In this document: piece by piece, positions 46,600 to 55,571 of the stretch | Layout of the letters: each line of letters opens with the position of its first letter | Position numbering within the stretch: the stretch's first letter is position 1 | NCBI GenBank assembly: GCA_963931925.1 | Contig: OZ007579.1 | Location: 48,708,771-48,772,770 of the forward strand | Reading direction: 5' to 3' | Length of the DNA: 64,000 nt | Origin: Onchidella celtica | Taxonomy: Eukaryota > Mollusca > Gastropoda > Systellommatophora > Onchidiidae | The notes under the pieces: model-generated | Told to the model about the DNA's origin: nothing | Seen by the model: only the letters and a program-made list of their open reading frames with translations | The model's database searches: none | Translations under genes and position numbers: made by a program

Positions 46600-47470
46600 A
46601 TCTACATCATCAGACTCAGAGACAGAGCTGGCACTTCACAAATCTTGAAATATTTACAACTTCTTTTATCTTAGTATGGACAGAATGATACGTCCTGCTG
46701 TCTTGAAGACTTGGGTGGAACTGACCTCCCACGCTATCATCTAAGCGTCACCCAAAAATGCGCAACCCATTTGCTCCCTGACAGTTCACCAAGTGCAAAT
46801 TCTAATAAAACATTAAAACAAATAAAAACATTTTTAAAAGCTACCCTCTTGCACGTGTATGTTGTAAATACACTATCTTAATAAAATATTACTAAACAAG
46901 ATAAATACTAAACCAAACCTACAATGTAGTGATACATAACAAGATTCTACTTCTGGCACCAGGGATGGTCACTTAAATTGACCAATCCTGGACAATACAG
47001 ACAACGCTAACATCATTGTTTGAAAATTGGCGCAGTGAGCAGATCAGTCGGGAATGTTACCTAAGATTTAGAGAGTCCCCAAGATGGGAAACGGCCCGCG
47101 CGCGCAGTGACGTCATCCATGACAACCAGTGTTAGCGAAAAAGCCAACGAGCGACCCAGCCCGCGCAGTCGCTGAAAATCTAAAGCCGCGGTAAGACTAG
47201 TTTCGACTGCACTGTAGTACATTTACATTACAATAACTAATTATGTAGTCGCAGTTCGTGTGAAGTTTACAGAATGCCTAGTCTTTTGTGCTTGGAGAAT
47301 GACCGAAAACACAAGGATAGACAGAGTGAAGAATGTGTGAATTGTGTGTGTACGTGTGTGTGTGTACGTGTATGTGTGAGAGAGAGATGTGGCAAAAACT
47401 GAGATGAGCAAAGGTCGACAAAAGAGGAAGCTATTAGAAAAATTTAAAAAATATATTAATAAATAATTGC
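46600..47470. other. No gene recognised; GC-rich patch with CRE
   Basis: Mostly AT-rich. The patch 47,090-47,215 is described separately. Confidence 0.45.
47090..47215 (+). promoter_or_regulatory. CpG-rich patch with CRE-like TGACGTCA
   Basis: A CpG-dense stretch (ccgcgcgcgcagtgacgtca) contains a full palindromic CRE at about 47,108 and ends near 'gccgcg|gtaaga', a good splice donor. This would suit a promoter with a short noncoding first exon on the plus strand, but no downstream coding exon was found. Confidence 0.35.
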
Positions 47471-47474
47471 AAAA

Positions 47475-48597
47475 TTATCTGCAGGAGAGAGAGGGAGAAC
47501 GGAAGGGGGAAAAGGTTTTCACAAGATTTCTCCCAGAGGGACCATAGCACGCCGGTTCAAAATGTTCTGAACACAGGTTATAGGATTTGAATAGCTTTTC
47601 AGGTGGTATTCCCTCTAGATCAGCTCTTCTGCAATTGATAACCCAGCGGCGACATCTGAAAGTAAAATAGAACAACACTTAGAAATCCATTTGAGATATG
47701 TACAATTTAATATTTAAATTAATTCTAATATTTTTAATATTTAATTCTACATTCCCCCATATCTTAGGAGAAGCTGATCCAACAGTTCAAAATAGCACCC
47801 TACAACTTCCATTTATTCTTAGATGATGTATTTGTCGTCCAATCTCCTTCGCTAAAAAAAATTAAAATCTCCAGCTGGACCTAGCTTTAAACAGAATCCC
47901 CAGATGAATCTGCAAGCTCGTTAAATAAACTATTAGGCTCACTGGCATGGGCCTACACTACACAGTCTAGAATCTAGTGTACTTGTAGACTTGGACTTGG
48001 GAAGAAATTCCGAATGATCCGTCTGCCTCTCAAACCCTAATCTAACCTAGATCTAACCCTAATCCTACTATATCCCTAGGGAGGAGTACCTTACTCGAGC
48101 GCCACTTTGTCAGATTGTCAGATTGATAAGTAACGACGTGAGGGTCTAGTCAGTTTGTATCATCGAGGCCGTAGGCCGATGTTCGTCTGGGCAGTAGTCA
48201 GATTGACATATCAGGGAAAGCCCCCGGGGTAGCTATGTATCATCTCTTTTAGTTAGTTTCTGGTCTTTGGCGCTCAAGTACGGAACTCCTTCCTAACTCT
48301 AACCTCACGGATCATTCGGAATTCCTGCCTAGAATTGGAAAGATAGACCTAAATCTAGTCTAGCAGCATAGATTCTAAAAAATTCATTGTATGCTAGGGC
48401 TAGTCATCATGTCTAGATCTCAAGCATATTCTACCTTATTAATAAACTTAAAAATAAAATATCTATCTTGTATAGACTACTACTTACCTTTCAGGGTCCT
48501 TTGGAAAGCGATGAAACTTCAAATCTGTTTTTTTCAGTCTTGAGTTACTGCAATTAATCGCAGAGCACCACTCACAATGAGTGCTTTTCGACGCCAT
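47475..48597 (-). CDS. THAP-domain protein, first two exons
   Basis: Exon 1 (48,597-48,488) starts MASKSTHCEWCSAINC and reaches LKFHRFPKDPE, ending AG|GTAAGT. Exon 2 (47,655-47,475) follows the acceptor TTTACTTTCAG and continues CRRWVINCRRADLEG, EKLFKSYNLCSEHFEP, with the split Arg codon restored (phase 2). Cys-x4-Cys, FHRFPKDPER, the conserved Trp and Cys-x2-His-Phe form a THAP zinc finger, a sequence-specific DNA-binding domain found in nuclear regulators and in P-element-related transposases. The exon 2 frame stops after 59 residues, 96 in total, and crosses a pyrimidine tract with CTGCAG. The true gene probably leaves exon 2 earlier by an unrecognised donor and has more exons. The start has no upstream in-frame ATG competitor. 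Confidence 0.75.
47656..48487 (-). other. Intron 1 of the THAP gene
   Basis: An 832-bp GT-AG intron, containing a possible MITE at 48,003-48,326. Confidence 0.7.
48003..48326. mobile_element. Possible MITE in THAP intron
   Basis: Inverted ends ATTCCGAATGATCCGT lie about 324 bp apart. Further inside are 'aaccctaatcta' and 'taactctaacctc' on opposite arms. No target duplication could be settled. No coding content. Confidence 0.45.
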
Positions 48598-48956
48598 TGT
48601 TGTTTGTGTTTACCGCGGCTTCACGAACTAACAGCTGATTGCCCCATGGTCGTTCCAAAACGAGGCGTTACCTCTCTTGTTATTTACAGCTCTTAGATGT
48701 TACTCAACACTGCATGACTCACGTCAAGTGCACGATCACACAATAAGGGGAGATTATGTATAGTTTCTGTGTGGTTACTTCCCCTTGACCACATCTAGTG
48801 GTCCAGCTGGTCAAAATAAACGAGCTTATCTCCCTTTCACTTAGCCCTGTAATGGTTCACCCCATTATATACAGTTTACTCCAGCCCGCAAAATTGTCAA
48901 TTTCTGTCAAGATTTTCTTTTAAAACGTCATGTCTACTGTTGTTCTGTCCATCCAT

Positions 48957-49265
48957 ATCGGGGATACGGTGGTCTACAGGCAAGGTGCTCGCCTCTCATA
49001 CTGAAGGTACCGGGTTCGAATCGCGGTCGCTGCAGAAATGTTGGAATTTTTATGATTTTCCTCATATTTTCTTGTCAATTTTTCCTACGGTAAGTAAGAT
49101 AGGCAACCTAGTCTTCTCGGATAAGGAAGAAAAACTCGGAGGGCACTAGTGCAAGTTGCACACGTTAAAGATACCTTGGTAGTTGGAAATTGAGACGAGC
49201 AGGCCGAGGAGGCCGCTGCCTAGGCAAAATTAAACAAAAACTATCCCAACCCATCGTTCTCTACG
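48957..49265 (+). mobile_element. tRNA-derived SINE, copy B
   Basis: A better preserved copy. Box-A-like 'tggtctacaggcaaggtgct' and a consensus box B 'gggttcgaatcgcgg' are followed by the body with 'gttgcacacgttaaagatac' and a short A-rich end. Confidence 0.7.
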
Positions 49266-49599
49266 CCCCATGCCCCCTCCCCCCAACAACAACAACAAAA
49301 AAAGATCCGCTGACGGAAGCAGCTGTTGTAACTGGACTGCAATGATATCAAGGCAAACTTAAACTCATTAATATTTGCCCTTCAACTCACAGCAAGTGAG
49401 TTTTCCATCTGATCAAGTAGGATGAACAGAGTGTAACAGAAAATATAATGATATCCATTCTTAAGGATCTGACAGAAAGGAGAATTTCTTCCAAATGGAA
49501 ATCCGTGTATTTGCAAAGATTCAAAAATTCATTGCATTGAGCTTTTTTTCCGCAGTGAAGCTGTAAATATCAACATGATAAAAATGGATATGTGTGTGT

Positions 49600-49633
49600 G
49601 GGGCGGGGGGGGGGGGGAGGGGGGGGGGAGGAG
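49600..49633. repeat. Poly-G tract
   Basis: Interrupted run of more than 25 G, at the same place as the poly-G of copy A (28,739-28,755) but longer. Confidence 0.9.
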
Positions 49634-50629
49634 ACTGCACCTTTGAGTCTGACTTTGGGCACTTTCACTAACAGCACTGCAGAACATGTTGTCAAGTATT
49701 GCTAAAGTGTACAGCAATGCAACGGAACTGCAACTTCATCACAACATTTCATTTGATAATCGAGATTTCAAAACCTGATCAAATTTAGAATGGAATTTGG
49801 AACCTGTGTTTTGTTTTTTCCTTTTCCTTAAAGGGCTATGTTTATCGTACTGTGATCTTAATAGCGAGTCTGTGACGTGGGTGGCCCCAAAGATATAGAT
49901 AAAGAAAAATTAAATGCAGCATTTGCAACATTCAAAGCAAAAAGTATTTTCATTACTATTTGGGAACATTAAATTCCCACACACCAATGCAAACCGAACA
50001 ATAAAACTAAATGTTGCATCAGCGCTTTACACGTCAGCACTCTTTAGTCTTGTTGACTTTAACCCAGTTTCCTGCATGATGAAATACTAAACTGACATTG
50101 GGCCCATATCAACTGCGTTTTTTGGCTTCCCTGTGTTCTATCAGTCTTTCGATTTGACACTCATTTCACATATTTTTTTAATTGGGAGTTCCTCCTTTCA
50201 TGTGGTATTGAATGTCATTTCTTTGATAAGTCATTCGTTTTCACGTGAAAGCAATTCTCTCCCACTTTAATCGTTCCCTATAGTTGACCGTCTGTTTTAT
50301 TTGACGGCCACAGGGCTGGCAGGTGTCCGGGTATCCCAATTTTGTTTTTTTTACATGCAGTTCTAGGTACCGTCAACAGGGCTGGAATTATTCAGACTAA
50401 TCGCTCGGAAGTTTGTGAATTTAGGAGTCTTCTTTGAAAAATTCTGCAGACGGTGGTCCCGAATGCAATAGTCGTCTACGTTCATTGTCATTTGCCTGTA
50501 TGAGAGGCCTGGTAGAATTTGCTGCCAGACTGGTCAGATTTGAAAGTTAGTATTTTTTTTAAATGAAACACTATGTGGCATAATTTTACTGTTGTATTGG
50601 TGTGAGAGGAGGTAGAGCTTACCAACCTC

Positions 50630-50771
50630 TTAAAGATAGACATACAAGTACAGTCATAATCCAATAATATCCATGTTTTTTGTAGTTATCATTGTAAGAC
50701 TCCATTCTCTCCAGCTTGCGATATTTGTTTGACTCCAGTCTTCGTTGTTCATCCACAGAGTGAGTGGGAAA
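50630..50771 (+). promoter_or_regulatory. Conserved proximal upstream block of peptide gene B
   Basis: Almost identical to 30,465-30,606, including 'ttctctccagcttgcgatat' and the acceptor-like 'ttgttcatccacag'. Confidence 0.5.
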
Positions 50772-50987
50772 ATGATGAAAAATCTGATACTCTTGTCCAC
50801 ACTTGTAGCATGTGTGCTGGTGGTGGTCTCAGGCAGCCCGGTCCGTGCCGAAAGGAGCCAGTTTGATTCTGATCATGATCCCCATCCTGATGCACGGCAG
50901 GCGGAACCGGTTTCCATCACTAAACCTAACATTCGGGACATCTTTCAGCCGAAAACAAGAGATTGCGCTGTAGGAAATTGTTTCTGA
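50772..50987 (+). CDS. Small secreted peptide precursor, paralogue B
   Basis: A 71-residue precursor. The signal peptide (MMKNLILLSTLVACVLVVVS plus Gly) and pro-region (to HPDARQAEP) match paralogue A at all but three or four positions. From residue 47 the sequence is unrelated: no Lys-Arg site, and a C-terminal end RDCAVGNCF that could close a small Cys-x4-Cys ring, with Phe as last residue. The change in the mature part comes from many substitutions and small indels within an otherwise highly similar duplication. A solo LTR begins 21 bases after the stop codon, so the 3' UTR must differ from that of A. Secretion is well supported. A role in signalling or defence is only inferred. Confidence 0.6.
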   Translation: MMKNLILLSTLVACVLVVVSGSPVRAERSQFDSDHDPHPDARQAEPVSITKPNIRDIFQPKTRDCAVGNCF

Positions 50988-51008
50988 TGAAATAAGTAAC
51001 CTAAACAA

Positions 51009-52202
51009 TGTCACAAATCCCAGACTGGGAGATGTAATAAGTTATGACAGGACAACAATCACGAACGAACACGTTTAACACTTAACAGAACAACCCATCA
51101 GGCTCACACATTTATTAAACATAATTATACAGATAATAGCGCAATTACATACATTATATTATTGAAATTAACTGCCGTACAACGGCCTTATTCTCACATG
51201 CACTCTTCCTCGGATCCACAACCCGATAGTTACTTCCTGAAGGCACTTCGGCCTCAGCCTCTCCCCTCAGGGTCTTAATAGCACATTAATAATTCACTGG
51301 CCCCGCAGTCTCTCAATATCACCTTCCCATTGCCATAACACCTTAGCATTCCACTAGCACCTCAGCAGGGCAATAGCACATTATCATTTCAATAGCCCAT
51401 CAACATGGCAATAGCACATTATCATTTCAATAGCCCATCAACATGGCAATAGTACATTATCACATTCACGCTCATATCTACGTCCCTGTCCGTGGCTTGA
51501 CTGCCACGACTTTATGTGCCTCTACTGTCCTGCACCGACAGCCTCACTTCTGGCCTATGTGTGGCCTCCGGCCCTATGCTGGCCTATCCCCTGTGCTCAC
51601 CGAGGCGGCTCTTTAGCCCGTCCCCGACACCTACAAGAATAACATTACATTGGTATAATACCCTACCATTTCTATTCACTCCACCTCTCCTTACAACCCA
51701 TGAAGCGTACACACAATAGTTCACATTTCACTCACCAAACATCTTACGGTAACACACCTCCATCGGAGTACACACTACTCACTCGCGCTACAAATCCATG
51801 AACTCAACTTTCATCTATCGCTCATGGCGCACATTGCTATATCCAATATCAAGGACTTCCACATTCCTCACATATACTTATTTACATCATGGCAATAGAC
51901 GAATATAATATAATACATCAATCATAATTATCAATCAACGTTCTACCCACCAGTCATCACTGGAAAAAACACTCTCATCCGTCTTCCGACTGCTCCCCTT
52001 ATGTTCGCCCGCTGGGCTCTTACTAGCGTCCGTTCAGTAGGACCTTCTAACTTGCAGTGATAGTAATACAGCGCTTTCGCCTCATTCAGACCCCCCACTA
52101 CTCATAACAGGCACGCCTTTCCCTTACTTGTCTACGTGCGTTAATTTTACTCTCCTCCTTTCCCCCCGTAATTATTAACTATCGCTCATTCCACTCGTGA
52201 CA
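51009..52202 (-). mobile_element. Solo LTR B (about 1.19 kb)
   Basis: It starts TGTCACAAATCCC and ends CCACTCGTGACA, flanked by the 5-bp repeat AACAA. Copy A of the locus lacks it at this position, which gives the empty site. It is similar to solo LTR A in both end regions. A 38-bp tandem duplication ('cccatcaacatggcaatag') lies at 51,388-51,465. Orientation follows AATAAA on the minus strand. Confidence 0.85.
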
Positions 52203-52273
52203 AACAAAACAAGAATAAAACAATAAAAGATGTTGAATAACTGAAACTGAATATTTTTCTTTCTCTCTGTGAA

Positions 52274-52274
<1 letters not shown>

Positions 52275-52310
<36 letters not shown>
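52275..52310. repeat. (GT)n microsatellite
   Basis: Corresponds to the GT array at 30.92 kb in copy A. Confidence 0.95.
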
Positions 52311-52567
52311 CTGTGTGTCCGGGTAGGTCTGTGTCTGCATGCTTGTCTGTCTGTGTATGTGTTACTGCCTGACAATCTTTGTGACCATCAGTTATGGATA
52401 TGTGTGTGAAGCAGTCTGTATGTGTACATTTATGTGTTGGCATTAATTTTGTGTGTTGTTCTTTGTGTGTGTGTGTGTATTGTATGTATGTGTGTATAGA
52501 CTAGATAGATATATACATGGTCATGTCTAACTCTTATAATTAAATGTCTGTCTTCTGTTGGGTTCTG

Positions 52568-52665
52568 TTGCCGGGTTAAAGTTCAATTCTAAACGCGTTT
52601 AACCTACATGTGTAGAAAGGATGGGAAAAAGGCCAAGAGGGTTGAAAGGGCATCAGTTCGTATAT
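52568..52665. repeat. Dispersed ~95-bp repeat, copy 1
   Basis: Matches 53,843-53,937: 'taaagttcaattctaaac', 'atgtgtagaaagga' and 'agagggttgaa'. It interrupts the duplicated locus only in copy B. Confidence 0.75.
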
Positions 52666-52979
52666 TTAAATGTCTGTCTTCTGTTGAGTGTTGCAATGGG
52701 CGTTTCTCATGTTTTGTTGTTGTAGTTGTTGTAGTTGTTGTAGTTGTTGTAGTTGTTGTTATTATAATGTTGTTCTTATTGTCTTTGTCCCTGTTCTTCC
52801 TGTGGTTTTTGCTTTTGTTGTGGCATTGATCTTGCTGTTATTGTTGTTGTTGTTTTCGTTTTTCTTCTCATTGTTGTTGCTGTTGTTTCTATAGCTGTTG
52901 ATGTTGTTTTTGTTGTAGATGCTCTTGTTTTGCTGATTGTAGCATTTTTTCTTTTCCATCCATCTTCATGGTACACGGT

Positions 52980-53578
52980 ACTCTCTACTTCAAATAAGGA
53001 AAGGAAAGTAAATAAAATCAAATACATGGGAGCCCAGATTACATCAAATGGAAAATGCGAAACAGGTCAAAAATCGGATATGCCAGGCGAAAGCAGCATT
53101 GCAAAACATGAAACATGTCTTAACAAACAACAAGCTACCAATCAGTCTCAGAATAAGAATATTGCAGTGTTATATCGAACCAATTTTATTGTATGCCTGC
53201 GAAACTTGGACGTTAAATACAGAAACAGAAAACTTGAAGCAACAGAAATGTGGTTTCTAAGAAGAATGTTTAGAATTCCATTGACTGCAAGGAAGACAAA
53301 TGAAGAAGTGTTGAGACAAGCAGAGGAAAAGCGGATGCCCCTAAACAAGGACAGAAAAAGACAGTGAACATTTTTGGGACGTGTAATTAGAAGACGGGGA
53401 CCAGAACATTTGGTAACAACAGGGAAAGTTAATGGAAGAAGAAGCCGTGGGCCGACCACGCATAAAGATGCAGAGCGATCTAAAGGCCTGGCTGAGAATG
53501 CACACCACCAGCGACTACATCAGCTTGGCAGCGTGTGCAGATCAATGCCCTATTGGCTTGGTAATGTTTGATTCTATC
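52980..53578 (+). mobile_element. RTE-like LINE, ORF2 3' end (decayed)
   Basis: Shifting frames give KIKYMGAQITSNGKCETG, LTNNKLPISLRIRILQCYIE, PILLYACETWTLNTETE, EATEMWFLRRMFRIP, ARKTNEEVLRQA and LVTTGKVNGRRSRG. This is the post-RT region of a very common animal LINE. At least three frameshifts and a stop at 53,367. Confidence 0.75.
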
Positions 53579-53842
53579 GTTTTTCCCTTTTTTCGCAACG
53601 GGATCTAGCAAGTCTTCCGCTATAGGAGGCTATGTTCGTTGATTTTTTAGTACAGTTGCTGGCAATTACAAGTTGTATTTTATTGTATACTATCGGAGAG
53701 AGTGAATGGCCGTGCATTTATACTGTTTGTTTGTTTGTTTTCAATGTTTTCAAAGATTGTTTACATGATTCTTCTGTGTATTTTGAATTGGCCGCCAGGC
53801 CTACAACCGACTAAACTTGTAACTTAGAACTTGTAAAACGGG

Positions 53843-53937
53843 TGCCGGTTTAAAGTTCAATTCTAAACAAGTTCAACTTATATGTGTAGAAAGGACGGGA
53901 AATGGTCAAGAGGGTTGAATGGGCACCAGTTCGACAT
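53843..53937. repeat. Dispersed ~95-bp repeat, copy 2
   Basis: Partner of 52,568-52,665. The two copies flank the LINE fragment, so they may mark the ends of one insertion or a duplicated segment. Confidence 0.7.
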
Positions 53938-53939
53938 TA

Positions 53940-54410
53940 CAATATCCTATAACAATAAAACAACACAAGAACTACTTTTTTCCAGACTTGGCTTGTCTTT
54001 ATTTTTGCGAGAACTACAATGCGGAACAATTTCTGGGCGTAAGGTTAGCTTTACTGGAAGTAAGTTCATTACTCACATTGGTGTCTGGTTGCCACCTATC
54101 ATAAACTTTATGGTAAAGAAAACAATAAACTATGCTGCAAAATAAACCGTCGTTATTGTCCAAATGACCTGAAAGTATCTTAACGAGATGTAACTTACGA
54201 ATAAAATGCTTCTTAAAGACATGTTTACACTGGTAGATTTTAGGCATAGAAAAAAAAAAAAAGAAAGAAAGAAAAGAACGGAATTTTAGGGGGAAGCACC
54301 TGGGGATTTCTGTGTTCCAATTTCCCCATGGAAAGTTCTATGACCATTTCTATTTCATTCTGATTTAGGAAAGTTTACGCGTCACGTGGTGGAAGGCAAT
54401 GATTCGTCTG
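53940..54410. other. No gene recognised
   Basis: AT-rich with an A/GAAA run at 54,250-54,275. Confidence 0.5.
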
Positions 54411-54414
54411 TTGG

Positions 54415-54875
54415 TGATTCGGATCGATTCGAACCACGATTTGAATCAGTCGGAGAGCCAGTGGTGGTAGGAGCAGTTCGAGCCAGTCAGCGACAGGAAA
54501 TGTGTCATCAATGGGTCTTAAAGATGATAAGCAGAGATCTGGTTTCTTAACGTGGAGTGATCAGTCTGATCCATGTATCATTTACAAAATGTTCCCATAG
54601 GTATTCCAAGAAAGCCCCTCTTCCACACCCCCCACCCCAATACCCCTTACCACGTCTTTCGTTAAAAAGGCTGCTACGTCAGCTCGCCCACGCAACGAGC
54701 CTCAAGTGATACGAAAATCATATGATTCGATTCAAATCATTTTTGATTCGCCGGTGATTGGAATCATTTCTGAATCGCCAGCGATTTGAATCATTTTTGA
54801 TCGGCTGCTGATTCGTTCGTAGAGTGGTTCGAATCAGCACATCTGGCATCTGATTCTGGTTCGAATCGCGTCCAC
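54415..54875. repeat. Clustered GATTCGAATC-type short repeats
   Basis: Variants of 'gattcgaatc' and 'tttgaatcattttt' recur at least ten times, in both orientations because the core is nearly palindromic. Confidence 0.7.
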
Positions 54876-55358
54876 CATTAACTCGCTTCAAAATGCCGAT
54901 CGATCAAAGTATCGATGAAACGTTCACAAAACATTAAAAAAAAATATATTGGAAGGCGAGAGCTGTCTATTAGATACCAAATCTCCAACGTACCATAATA
55001 AGCAGGCGAGAACCAAAGCCCTTGAAACTGTAGAGAGTGATAAAAGCCTTGAAAAATCAGGTAACTTCCAAATTGATACGTTGAAAAGCTGAACCGGAGT
55101 ACTTCTTTGCTCGGCTAATGAGGGGCCAGCGGAGGCCACGCAAGTGACAATCACCTCAGTCACATAAGGAAACAATGCGCGCCTCTTTGCCTTTTTAAGG
55201 CCGAATAGGAAAGCCAGAGGACTTTTCTCGCCACAGCCCATCCCCCCCCCCCCCCCCGGGAAAAAAATATTTTTTCTATTCCTAAAACCCAAAAGTGTAA
55301 ACAGGCATTAACTACAAGTAGGGGCGCCATAAACGTTCCTATGTCGCCGTCTCCGGGT

Positions 55359-55571
55359 TCACTCCCCTTCGTGATCAGCATTACAAACCGCCCCTGAGGC
55401 CATGATTTCTGAGACAGTGCTGAGCGTGTCCGCAGCGTCGGCCAACTCCGCTGCATCCGGGTCGTGGCAGTCGTTCGCTTCTTCCCCAACATCTGCACCT
55501 TCATCCTCAGACCCCGCATCTCCATCGTCACGTCTCATCTTTGCCATTGCCCACAGGTCATGTCTCTTAGC
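55359..55571 (-). other. Exon 3: acidic C-terminal region
   Basis: 70 codons plus TGA. The acceptor CTCGTACAG|GCT is preceded by a pyrimidine-rich tract. The exon begins AKRHDLWAMAKMRR, then becomes Asp/Glu/Ala-rich. No clear AATAAA was seen within 300 bases downstream. Confidence 0.65.

Larger units (their letters stand above)
48880..52860 (+). repeat. Segmental duplication, copy B (partner 28.03-32.44 kb)
   Basis: Collinear with copy A from the SINE head through the poly-G tract, the peptide exon, the GT microsatellite and the TTGTTG tail. It lacks about 740 bp present in A (junction near 50,245) and carries its own solo LTR immediately after the peptide gene. Confidence 0.85.

Noticed and set aside
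48957-49035. A true tRNA gene
   Set aside because: Boxes A and B are present, but no cloverleaf could be drawn and a SINE body follows.
50955-50984. Resemblance of the RDCAVGNCF end of peptide B to allatostatin-C-type peptides, which also end in Cys-Phe
   Set aside because: The ring here has four residues between the cysteines instead of six, and nothing else matches.
55160-55531. Alternative 123-codon frame overlapping exon 3 of the cationic gene
   Set aside because: It is a different frame on the same strand, with no domain. The exon 3 frame has the proper acceptor, phase and acidic composition.
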